A DNA stretch of 24,203 nt, from assembly GCA_045595605.1 (NCBI GenBank), contig JAZOAS010000040.1, forward strand, positions 1-24,203. Direction: 5' to 3'. The stretch is from SIG480 sp045595605 (lineage in GTDB: Bacteria; Bacillota; Clostridia; Oscillospirales; JAAYXM01). Under the pieces are notes generated by a model. That model was not told where the DNA came from and ran no database searches. It was given only the letters and a program-made list of their open reading frames with translations. Shown here one piece after another: positions 14,743-21,606 of the stretch. The stretch's first letter is position 1; each line of letters begins with the position of its first letter. A program made the translations under genes and the position numbers.

Positions 14743-15503
14743 TATATCTCATATATTCGGTTTTGTTTCATATATTCCGTCGGGGTAAGCCCTGTTTTCT
14801 GACGAAAAATACGGCTGAAATGATACTGATTCGTAAACCCGCACTTTTCCGAAATCGCGCCTACCTTCAGCACACCGTCGGAGAGAAGCTGTTTTGCCTT
14901 TTCAATGCGGACATCGAGAATATACTGCTTCGGAGATGTTCCAATCTGCTTTAAGAAAAGCTTCCTGAAATATACTTCGCTCATATTGCATCTGTTTGCA
15001 AGCTCTGTTATAGATAAATCTGCGCGAAAGCAGTTTTCTTCAAGAAACCTGAGCGCAGGAAGCAAAACTCCGTATGAATTAGCCGTTTCCGAAGATATCC
15101 CCTGAATCATGTTATAAAAAATGCTCATTATTTTAAGGCGCTTTTTTTCGAACAGAAATAGCGTTTTAATTTTTTTAAAATCTGCGAGATACGGTTCTAC
15201 GCTCTTAATTGGTATTGATACGACCGTATCACAAAAATCTTCATCGCAGAGGAAATTTATTACCGGAAAAACCCCCGTTTTGTCGCCTCTTATCGTATAA
15301 CTCTCACCTTTTGGCAGAAAAACTATATGATTCGGGTCAGAAACATAGGTCTTTCCCTTATGGGAATATGTGAGCTGGCCTTCTATGCAGAGTGATAATC
15401 CGAAGCTGTCGCGCGAGAATATGTTTACACTCTTCCCTCTCGGAAAAGTTATCGTCATAACTTCAGGAATGTCAGTTATCGTAAGTTTCTCAAGACTCTT
15501 CAA
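14742..15503 (-). CDS. AraC-family regulator with cupin-like sensor, TTG start
   Basis: A 253-residue AraC regulator. The first 150 residues are a beta-rich sensor (SLCIEGQLTYSHKGKTYV, then HIVFLPKGESYTI). The last 100 hold two helix-turn-helix units, ITELANRCNMSEVYFRKLFL and VGAISEKCGFTNQYHFSRIF, and end in GLTPTEYM. Start: the frame is open to 15617, but the only good ribosome binding site, AAGGGGTGAT, lies 4 bases before a TTG at 15503, and the consensus promoter lies between 15526 and 15553, so upstream codons would not be transcribed. It is divergent from the SDR/AroD-like operon, 153 bases away, and is its probable regulator; it might also act on the Gfo/Idh/MocA gene on its other side. 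Confidence 0.88.
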   Translation of the reverse strand: MKSLEKLTITDIPEVMTITFPRGKSVNIFSRDSFGLSLCIEGQLTYSHKGKTYVSDPNHIVFLPKGESYTIRGDKTGVFPVINFLCDEDFCDTVVSIPIKSVEPYLADFKKIKTLFLFEKKRLKIMSIFYNMIQGISSETANSYGVLLPALRFLEENCFRADLSITELANRCNMSEVYFRKLFLKQIGTSPKQYILDVRIEKAKQLLSDGVLKVGAISEKCGFTNQYHFSRIFRQKTGLTPTEYMKQNRIYEI

Positions 15504-15507
15504 GAAA

Positions 15508-15517
15508 ATCACCCCTT
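15508..15517 (-). promoter_or_regulatory. Ribosome binding site that fixes a TTG start
   Basis: AAGGGGTGAT on the minus strand differs in one base from the ideal AAGGAGGTGAT core and is followed, after TTTC, by TTG at 15503. No ATG in frame is comparably placed. Confidence 0.7.
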
Positions 15518-15525
15518 TTTTGTTA

Positions 15526-15553
15526 ATTATATCCGAATAGTCAAATAAGTCAA
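15526..15553 (-). promoter_or_regulatory. Promoter of the third AraC regulator
   Basis: Minus strand: TTGACT (15548-15553), 16-bp spacer, TATAAT (15526-15531). A second TTGACT begins 9 bases after the first, inside the spacer. Confidence 0.7.
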
Positions 15554-15606
15554 GATATATTTTGCCTTTTTGTTTCGAAAATATCAAAGCATTTTTTCTT
15601 TTTACA

Positions 15607-15635
15607 TTGAAACCCATCTTTTACTAAAATATAAT
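15607..15635 (+). promoter_or_regulatory. Promoter of the SDR/AroD-like operon
   Basis: TTGAAA (15607-15612), 17-bp spacer, TATAAT (15630-15635). A TTTCGAAA palindrome at 15573-15580 lies between this promoter and the divergent one and could be a regulator site. Confidence 0.75.
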
Positions 15636-15656
15636 AAGGTAAAGAGGAGTGATTGT

Positions 15657-16427
15657 ATGAAGCTTGAATTTGATTTTACTGGAAAAGTTGCCATTTCCAC
15701 AGGCGCAGCATCCGGCATGGGTCTCTTGTTTGCCGAGAACATCGCAGACCGCGGGGGTGATGTCGTTCTGTGCGATATAAACCAAGAAGTCATCGAAGAG
15801 AAAGCGCGCGAAATAAATGAGCGTGGCAAAGGTCGCGCCGTCGCTGTTTCCGGCGATCTTACAGATTATGCCGGTGTTTGCAAAGTTAGAGATGCGGCAC
15901 TTGAAGCTTTCGGAAGAATTGACATTGTTGCAAACTTTGCAGGTGGTTACGGCAGGCGTATGCACAAAATTGACGGTGAGCTTGATTTCACTGAAGTTCC
16001 TATTGAGGTTTATGACAAAAGCCTTGATCTGAATCTCAAAGCCCCGTTTTATTTTGCCCACGCCGTTCTCGGACAAATGAAAAAACAGAAGTCCGGTCTT
16101 ATCATAAATGTCGGCTCAATTACAGGTATGGAAGGCTCCCCCCACGGTATGGACTACCCTGTCGCAAAAACCGGGGTTATGTTCGGTCTTACCAAGTCAA
16201 TCGCTCAGTACGGTGAGGGGTGTGGCATAAGATGCGTATGTATTTCGCCCGGACCGGTTCTCACCCGCGCCGATATGGCGGCGATGAGAACGCTTGAAGG
16301 CAGAGCGGCAGACCCTCAGGAAATTATTGATTTGGCTCTCTTTGTCGCATCTGAAAACGGGCAGTTCATAAACGGTGAAAACATAATGATTGACGGCGGA
16401 AGAAACGCCATGGGAAGGTGGAACTGA
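15657..16427 (+). CDS. Short-chain dehydrogenase/reductase (first of two in the operon)
   Basis: A 256-residue classical SDR. Seen: TGAASGMG (15-22) cofactor loop; Asp40 at the end of the second strand, which favours NAD over NADP; NFAGG (93-97) where most SDRs have NNAG; catalytic Ser154, Tyr167 and Lys171 (YPVAK); and IDGGRNAMG near the C-terminus. Expected reaction: reversible oxidation of a secondary alcohol to a ketone. ATG 15657 follows AGAGGAGTGATTGT; the frame is open to 15570, but those codons precede the promoter. First gene of a five-gene operon: the next gene begins 1 base after its stop. It probably makes the ketone the AroD-like enzyme needs, or reduces a later ketone. The substrate is probably a polyol ring or sugar; this is inference from context. 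Confidence 0.9.
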   Translation: MKLEFDFTGKVAISTGAASGMGLLFAENIADRGGDVVLCDINQEVIEEKAREINERGKGRAVAVSGDLTDYAGVCKVRDAALEAFGRIDIVANFAGGYGRRMHKIDGELDFTEVPIEVYDKSLDLNLKAPFYFAHAVLGQMKKQKSGLIINVGSITGMEGSPHGMDYPVAKTGVMFGLTKSIAQYGEGCGIRCVCISPGPVLTRADMAAMRTLEGRAADPQEIIDLALFVASENGQFINGENIMIDGGRNAMGRWN

Positions 16428-16428
16428 T

Positions 16429-17193
16429 ATGAAACCCTCTTTCTTGAATCGTGAAAGGGCTATCCTCACCTCAATGGTTCAGGCTGAAACCCCTTCACGC
16501 ATACGCGAGCTTATGAACAACTCCCTCCTCGACGGCGCAGAAGCTTTTGGCATGCAGCTTTGCAGACTTCTTCCCGAATACAGAAATACAGAGGTTTACA
16601 AAGAACTGTTTAATTATGCAAACGGTAAGCCCGTTTATGTCACAAATTACAGACTTGCCAACAACGAAGGAAAATCCGACGAGACGCTCGCGGAAGAGAT
16701 GCTTGAAATCGCCGATTGCGCTCCGACTCTCTGCGATGTTATGGGGGATATATTCGACAAGCAACCCGACGAGCTCGCAGTCGACCCGGAAGCTATCGAA
16801 AAACAGAAGAAATATATCGATGCGCTTCACAAAAAAGGCGTTGAGGTTCTTATGTCCTCACACATCCACAAGTTCACCCCCGCAGAGCGTGTACTCGAGG
16901 TTGCGCTTGCCCACAAGGAGCGCGGTGCAGATATATCAAAAATCGTCACCTTTGCCGAGGATATGGAACAGCAGATTGAAAATCTCAGGATAATCAATTT
17001 GCTCAAAAAAGAGCTTGGAATTCCCTTCCTCTTCCTTTGCGGCGGAGAATGTAACATTCTCAGGCGAATCGGCGGCGAGGTAGGTTCGTGTATGTATCTC
17101 GGTGTTTACGAACACGATGAGTTTGCAACACCCGTCCAGCCTCTGCTCAAAAACATAATGGCGGTACGCCAGAATATACGAGGTGAAAAATGA
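16429..17193 (+). CDS. Type I 3-dehydroquinate dehydratase-like (AroD-fold) enzyme
   Basis: A 254-residue TIM barrel matching the type I dehydroquinase family (AroD about 252). AroD forms a Schiff base with a ketone and dehydrates it. Seen: SSHIHKFT with probable general-base His145; ADISKIV with probable Schiff-base Lys171 (AroD Lys170); NYR with Arg75 and Glu80 (AroD Arg82, Glu86); LRRIGGEVGS with Arg212/213; and ATPVQP with Gln237 (AroD Gln236). The AroD segment ExRxD (Glu46, Arg48), which contacts substrate, reads MQLCRL here, so the substrate is probably not 3-dehydroquinate. The stop of the SDR gene is 1 base upstream and GGGAAGGTGG precedes the ATG. Placement among catabolic dehydrogenases also argues against shikimate biosynthesis. 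The alignment was done by eye. Confidence 0.75.
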   Translation: MKPSFLNRERAILTSMVQAETPSRIRELMNNSLLDGAEAFGMQLCRLLPEYRNTEVYKELFNYANGKPVYVTNYRLANNEGKSDETLAEEMLEIADCAPTLCDVMGDIFDKQPDELAVDPEAIEKQKKYIDALHKKGVEVLMSSHIHKFTPAERVLEVALAHKERGADISKIVTFAEDMEQQIENLRIINLLKKELGIPFLFLCGGECNILRRIGGEVGSCMYLGVYEHDEFATPVQPLLKNIMAVRQNIRGEK

Positions 17194-17813
17194 AAATAGT
17201 ACCCGTAAAATATGGCGAGTCAACTCTTCCCGAGAGTATGATTTTCATAAACGGAAGCGAGAAAAAAGTTCGCGACATTGTTTTCAAGGTCTATCTCATA
17301 AAGACTGAGGATAAGCTCATTCTTGTCGATGCAGGTTGTGAAACAATGCCCGGCTTCGATATGAAAAACTTTATCGGACCGATAAAGGCTCTTGAAAACA
17401 TTGGCATCGCGGCAGATGATATTACCGATGTCGTTATAACCCACTCGCACCACGACCACATTGAATGTGTGAAATACTTTAAAAACGCGGTCATACATAT
17501 TGAAGATGGCGAATACGAGCCTTCAAAAGGCTTCATCCCCGCGGATTTTCGCGTAAATGTTTTCTCTGATGTATTCAATGTATGCGATGGTGTAAAAATC
17601 ATAAAAATCGGCGGTCATTCAGAAGGTTCCTGCATAGTCGAGATAGAAAATGGCACGGACACATTCATCATTACAGGTGATGAATGTTATCTCAGAGAAT
17701 GTCTTACCGAAAAAATTCCGACAGGAAGCTTCGTAAACAAAAAAGCAAGTTCCGATTTTATTGAAAAATACAGCGACAGCAAATACAAAATTTTGCTCTG
17801 CCATGACGAATGA
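17190..17813 (+). CDS. Metallo-beta-lactamase-fold hydrolase (lactonase-like)
   Basis: A 207-residue MBL-fold hydrolase. Seen: THSHHDH giving His85, His87, Asp89 and His90 (HxHxDH), His143 in GGHSEGS, Asp164 in TGDE and His205 in LLCHDE, a full set for a two-metal site. The size and the GHSxG block resemble N-acyl homoserine lactonases and related lactone hydrolases, but the family is functionally wide. Its ATG overlaps the AroD-like stop as ATGA, so translation is coupled. In this pathway it could open a lactone made by one of the dehydrogenases, or cleave a beta-diketone or ester. No signal peptide is seen, so it is cytoplasmic. Fold certain, substrate unknown. Confidence 0.88.
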   Translation: MKIVPVKYGESTLPESMIFINGSEKKVRDIVFKVYLIKTEDKLILVDAGCETMPGFDMKNFIGPIKALENIGIAADDITDVVITHSHHDHIECVKYFKNAVIHIEDGEYEPSKGFIPADFRVNVFSDVFNVCDGVKIIKIGGHSEGSCIVEIENGTDTFIITGDECYLRECLTEKIPTGSFVNKKASSDFIEKYSDSKYKILLCHDE

Positions 17814-17824
17814 GAGGTAACAGT

Positions 17825-18550
17825 ATGTACTTTAAAAATAAAACCGCACTTATCACAGGCGCGGCAGTCGGTATCGGTCGCGCGGCGGCTATAAAATTTG
17901 CAGAAAACGGTGCAGGACTTGTACTCCTTGACCTTGACTATGAAAAGCTCGAAGCTGTAAAGAAAGAGCTTTCAAAATACACCGATAATGTAAGAATCTT
18001 CAAATGCGATGTAAGTGACGAGGCCCGCGTCAATGAAATCGCAAAGGAAGTCGGCAAAGTCGATATCCTCGTAAACAACGCGGCCCTCTGGAGATGCTGG
18101 AGCGAATTTACCGAAACTCCGACGGATGAGTGGAAAAAATTTCTTGATATAAACATCATGGGCGTTGTATATGTAACGCGCGCTTTTCTCCCCGGAATGA
18201 TTGAGAGAAAATGGGGCAGAATCATCAACATCGCATCAGTTGCGGGCGTTTACGGCAACGCTAATATGGTTCACTATTCCGCAACAAAGGGCGCTCTTAT
18301 CTCAATGACAAAGGCTCTTGCAAAAGAGGTTTCGGATAAGGGAGTTACAGTTAACTCCGTATCCCCCGGAAGCGTGAGCCCCGCTACAAATCCGGATGTA
18401 AATTATACCGAGGAAAGCACACTCTCATTTATGGGCAGAACCGGCTCAGGTATGGAAAACGCAAACCTCATCTGCTTCCTTGCAAGCGATGAAGCGAGCT
18501 ACATATCAGGTCAGAATATTCAGATAGACGGATGCAGAAAGAAACAGTAA
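17825..18550 (+). CDS. Short-chain dehydrogenase/reductase (second of two)
   Basis: A 241-residue classical SDR. Seen: TGAAVGIG (11-18) cofactor loop; Asp36 and Asp38 after the second strand, favouring NAD; NNAA (84-87); catalytic Ser138, Tyr151 and Lys155 (YSATK); NSVSPGSV (177-184); and SGQNIQIDGC near the C-terminus, as in 3-oxoacyl-ACP reductase-type enzymes. ATG 17825 is chosen because AGAGGT lies about 7 bases upstream; an in-frame ATG at 17810 overlaps the MBL stop but has no site. Two different SDRs in one operon suggest that two separate hydroxyl or keto groups of the substrate are handled. Not likely to be FabG, since no fatty-acid gene is nearby. Confidence 0.9.
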   Translation: MYFKNKTALITGAAVGIGRAAAIKFAENGAGLVLLDLDYEKLEAVKKELSKYTDNVRIFKCDVSDEARVNEIAKEVGKVDILVNNAALWRCWSEFTETPTDEWKKFLDINIMGVVYVTRAFLPGMIERKWGRIINIASVAGVYGNANMVHYSATKGALISMTKALAKEVSDKGVTVNSVSPGSVSPATNPDVNYTEESTLSFMGRTGSGMENANLICFLASDEASYISGQNIQIDGCRKKQ

Positions 18551-18563
18551 AGGAGAAATAAAA

Positions 18564-19547
18564 ATGAAAGCAGTACTTGTAAACGACGACAGAAGCCTCA
18601 GATGGGACGATGTCCCGAATCCCGTAATCAAATCCGACGAGGTTTTAGTCGAGATTCACGCGGCGGCGCTCAACCGCGCAGACCTCATGCAGAGAGAGGG
18701 CGACTATCCCCCACCTCCCGGATGCCCCGATTGGATGGGACTTGAAATTGCAGGTGTTATTACCGAAATGGGCGATGAAGCAAAGGCAAAATCAAACTAT
18801 AAAATCGGCGACAAAGTATGCGCGCTCCTCGGTGGTGGCGGATATGCAGAGTATGTCTCAGTTAAGTACGACATGCTTATGCCGATTCCGAAAAACTGCT
18901 CAATGGTTGAAGCGGCTGCTATTCCCGAAGCTTTTGCAACAGCTTACCTTAACCTCTTTATTGAGGGCAAGATTCAGCCGGGTAATACTCTTCTTATGAA
19001 TGCCGGCGCATCCGGCCTTGCAAGCGTTATAATTCCTATGGCGAAGGCTTTCGGTGTTCGCGTTATCACAACAGTTCTCACAGACGAAATTGCCGCATCA
19101 ATCAAGCACCTCAACGCTGACCGCGTAGTTGTTACAGGCAGAGAAGATATTTCCGAGGTCTTAAAGGAAGAGCTTGCAAACGGAACGAGCGTCGATGTTG
19201 CAATTGACTGCCTCGGCGGCGAGATAATGGGCAAGTGCATCCACTACCTCACCCACGGCGCGAGATGGATTGTCATCGCAGCTCTTGCAGGTCAGAAGAC
19301 GGAAATCGACCTCAAGAATATATATGTAAGAAATGTCAGAATCGTCGGAAGCACGCTCCGTTCAAAGAGCCCCGCAGTCAAGGCTCAGATTCTTGCAGAG
19401 CTTGTTGAGAAAGTTTTCCCGAAGATTGAGGCAGGCGAGGTCAAGCCGACAATCCACGCAACTCTCCCGATTACAGAGGCAGAAGCTGCTCACGATATTC
19501 TCTACAAAGGTCAGAATGTCGGAAAGGTTGTTCTCACAGTAAAATAA
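18564..19547 (+). CDS. Zinc-free MDR, quinone oxidoreductase/enone reductase-like
   Basis: A 327-residue medium-chain dehydrogenase/reductase of the quinone-oxidoreductase type. Seen: HAAALNRADLMQREGDYPPP (32-51), the QOR N-terminal signature; GLEIAG near 61; NAGASGLASVIIPMAKAFG (147-165), the cofactor-binding glycine loop; and no Cys/His set for structural or catalytic zinc. Such enzymes reduce quinones or the double bond of enones with NAD(P)H, so in this operon it could reduce an enone produced by the AroD-like dehydratase. Preceded by AAAGGAGAAATAAAA and 13 bases after the second SDR. Last gene of the operon, ended by the hairpin at 19561-19596. Family sure, role inferred from order. Confidence 0.9.
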   Translation: MKAVLVNDDRSLRWDDVPNPVIKSDEVLVEIHAAALNRADLMQREGDYPPPPGCPDWMGLEIAGVITEMGDEAKAKSNYKIGDKVCALLGGGGYAEYVSVKYDMLMPIPKNCSMVEAAAIPEAFATAYLNLFIEGKIQPGNTLLMNAGASGLASVIIPMAKAFGVRVITTVLTDEIAASIKHLNADRVVVTGREDISEVLKEELANGTSVDVAIDCLGGEIMGKCIHYLTHGARWIVIAALAGQKTEIDLKNIYVRNVRIVGSTLRSKSPAVKAQILAELVEKVFPKIEAGEVKPTIHATLPITEAEAAHDILYKGQNVGKVVLTVK

Positions 19548-19560
19548 ATAAACAAATAAA

Positions 19561-19596
19561 AAAATCACCGCTTCGATTGAAGCGGTGATTTTATTT
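19561..19596. terminator. Bidirectional terminator between the MDR and GAPDH genes
   Basis: AAAATCACCGCTTC (19561-19574) pairs perfectly with GAAGCGGTGATTTT (19579-19592) around GATT, a 14-bp stem with T-rich flanks on both strands. Confidence 0.92.
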
Positions 19597-19609
19597 TACA
19601 AGTTAAATC

Positions 19610-20620
19610 TTACTTGTGGTCAACAGAGTACATGTGCTTAATGAGCTCAAGAACCTTGTTGGAGTAACCGATTTCGTTATCGTACCAGGAAACAACCTTT
19701 ACGAATGTATCGGTGAGAGCAATACCTGCACCCTTATCGAAGATAGATGTGCGTGTATCGCCGAGGAAGTCAGAAGAAACAACTGCTTCTTCTGTGTATC
19801 CGAGGATACCCTTAAGCTCGCCCTCTGAAGCAGCCTTCATAGCAGCGCAGATTTCGTCGTACTTAGCCGGCTTTGCAAGGTTAACTGTGAGGTCAACAAC
19901 AGAAACGTCAAGAGTCGGAACACGCATTGACATACCTGTGAGCTTGCCGTTAAGAGACGGGATAACCTTACCAACAGCCTTAGCTGCACCTGTTGAAGAC
20001 GGGATGATGTTGCCGCTAGCAGCACGGCCACCGCGCCAGTCCTTAAGAGACGGACCGTCAACAGTCTTCTGTGTAGCAGTAGCAGAGTGAACAGTAGTCA
20101 TAAGACCGTCTGTGATGCCCCAGTTGTCGTTAAGAACCTTAGCGATCGGAGCAAGGCAGTTTGTTGTGCAAGATGCGTTAGAAACGAAGTTCATGTCAGT
20201 TGTGTATGTGTCATGGTTTACGCCCATAACAAACATCGGAGTGTCGTCCTTAGACGGAGCAGACATAACAACCTTCTTAGCACCAGCCTTAAGGTGGCCC
20301 TCAGCCTTATCCTTCGAAAGGAAGAGACCTGTTGACTCTACAACATACTCAGCACCGAGCTTGCCCCACGGAAGAGCAGCCGGATCACGCTCAGCAGAGA
20401 TCGGAATCTCCTTGCCGTTAACGATGATTGAGTTCTCTGTAGAATCGATTGTGCCCTCAAAATGACCGTGCATTGTGTCGTACTTGAGCATGTATGCCAA
20501 GTAGTCTGCCGGGCAAAGGTCGTTGATGCCGACAATTTCGATTTCAGGATGGTTTACGCTTGCGCGGAAAACCATACGGCCGATACGGCCAAATCCGTTA
20601 ATACCAACTTTGATACTCAT
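19610..20620 (-). CDS. gapA: Glyceraldehyde-3-phosphate dehydrogenase
   Basis: A 336-residue GAPDH, normal length, oxidising glyceraldehyde 3-phosphate to 1,3-bisphosphoglycerate in glycolysis. Seen: INGFGRIGRMVFR (7-19) cofactor loop; Asp34 at the end of the second strand, favouring NAD; SNASCTTNCLAP with catalytic Cys151; His178; and SWYDNEIGYSNK near the C-terminus. It starts with ATG behind TTAGGAGGAAAATC and has its own promoter (20656-20684) and terminator, so it is monocistronic. Codon choice is strongly biased, as expected for a highly expressed glycolytic gene. It would carry the triose phosphates from the sugar operons in this window onward. No other glycolysis gene is adjacent. Confidence 0.97.
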   Translation of the reverse strand: MSIKVGINGFGRIGRMVFRASVNHPEIEIVGINDLCPADYLAYMLKYDTMHGHFEGTIDSTENSIIVNGKEIPISAERDPAALPWGKLGAEYVVESTGLFLSKDKAEGHLKAGAKKVVMSAPSKDDTPMFVMGVNHDTYTTDMNFVSNASCTTNCLAPIAKVLNDNWGITDGLMTTVHSATATQKTVDGPSLKDWRGGRAASGNIIPSSTGAAKAVGKVIPSLNGKLTGMSMRVPTLDVSVVDLTVNLAKPAKYDEICAAMKAASEGELKGILGYTEEAVVSSDFLGDTRTSIFDKGAGIALTDTFVKVVSWYDNEIGYSNKVLELIKHMYSVDHK

Positions 20621-20655
20621 TTGATTTTCCTCCTAAATTTTTTCATTTGATATAT

Positions 20656-20684
20656 ATTATAAACCATTTCTTTCCGTTTTACAA
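20656..20684 (-). promoter_or_regulatory. Promoter of the GAPDH gene
   Basis: Minus strand: TTGTAA (20679-20684), 17-bp spacer, TATAAT (20656-20661). The leader of about 30 bases ends in an AGGAGG site. Confidence 0.8.
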
Positions 20685-20744
20685 CTACCTTTTTTGAAAA
20701 ATTTAGTAAAAATATGCGAATTTTTTTGTGAAAAAAGTAGAAAA

Positions 20745-20766
20745 CGGAATTTCCTATTATTTTCCG
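20745..20766 (-). terminator. Weak candidate terminator after the pseudouridine synthase gene
   Basis: A 5-bp CGGAA/TTCCG stem (minus strand, overlapping the stop codon at 20757) is followed by TTTTCTACTTTTTT. The stem is short, so read-through into the GAPDH gene is possible. Confidence 0.3.
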
Positions 20767-21605
20767 CCTTTCGGAAGAGCGAATTTACGCTCGTGTCTTG
20801 CATTTATCCTGATTTCCTTTCCTGTTACGGGGTGGATGAATGCAAGTGCCGACGCGTGAAGCCCGAGGCGACCTATGGGGTTTGTTTCGCTTCCGTATTT
20901 CTTGTCGCCGACAACAGGGTTGCCGAGCTCCTTCATGTGAACTCTTATCTGATTTTTGCGCCCGGTAAGGAGCTTTAAGCGGACGAGAGAATACTCTCCC
21001 GCTTCCCTTATAACCTCGTAATCCGTAATTGCGCGTTTCCCCTCACGCCCCGAGTACATACGGTGAACGGAATTCTCACTTATCAGCGAGTCGCACCTTC
21101 CCTTTTTCTTTTCAAAATGCCCCTCGCATATCGCCATATACTCGCGAAGCGTTACAGCCTCGTTCCAGTTCTCCTGCAAATTTGTGCAGATTTCCCTCTT
21201 TTTCGCGAAGAGCAGAACTCCCGAGGTGTCGCGGTCAAGGCGGTGAATAACATAAAGCTCGCCACGGCGGTTTTCAAGAAGCCTTGTGTAAACCGTTTTT
21301 TCGCTCTCCTTTTCCGTCGGAACAGAAAGAAGCTTCGCCGGCTTATTTACCGCAAGAAGGTAATCATCCTCATATATAACTTCAATGCCGCGAGTCTTTA
21401 CACTTCCCTCCGACATCGAAATTTTCACCGCGTCGCCGACTCTTACCGGACAGTCATATTTCGTCGTGACAATTCCGTTTACGGAAATCTGCCTGTGCTC
21501 AAGGTATGACTTCACCTTCCCGCGCGGGGTCGTTTTAAGCTCACCGTAGAGAAACTCAAGGAGCTTTGCGTCACGGTTTACGCTTATCTCAATATCTCTT
21601 TTCAT
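20757..21605 (-). CDS. RluA-family RNA pseudouridine synthase
   Basis: A 282-residue pseudouridine synthase that isomerises specific uridines in rRNA or tRNA. Seen: an N-terminal S4-like RNA-binding segment (about 14-65, with VKSYLEHRQISVNG); VIYEDDYLLAVNKPAKLLSVP (76-96); the catalytic HRLDRDTSG (121-129) with Asp124; and LLTGRKNQIRVHMKELGNPVVGD followed by LHASALAF near the C-terminus. Together these fit the RluA/RluD group; the exact target base cannot be told. Its ATG follows the pheA stop by 1 base, with no strong ribosome binding site, so translation probably depends on coupling. It is the last gene of an aromatic amino acid operon, an unrelated passenger as is common for this family. 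Confidence 0.92.
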   Translation of the reverse strand: MKRDIEISVNRDAKLLEFLYGELKTTPRGKVKSYLEHRQISVNGIVTTKYDCPVRVGDAVKISMSEGSVKTRGIEVIYEDDYLLAVNKPAKLLSVPTEKESEKTVYTRLLENRRGELYVIHRLDRDTSGVLLFAKKREICTNLQENWNEAVTLREYMAICEGHFEKKKGRCDSLISENSVHRMYSGREGKRAITDYEVIREAGEYSLVRLKLLTGRKNQIRVHMKELGNPVVGDKKYGSETNPIGRLGLHASALAFIHPVTGKEIRINARHERKFALPKGGK

Positions 21606-21606
21606 A

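Noticed and set aside
15504..15617. 38-residue N-terminal extension of the third AraC regulator
   Set aside because: The consensus promoter (15526-15553) and the good ribosome binding site (15508-15517) lie inside it; translation should start at TTG 15503.
16429..17193. Biosynthetic aroD belonging to the aroA-aroC-pheA operon
   Set aside because: Opposite strand, separate promoter, catabolic neighbours and altered substrate residues.
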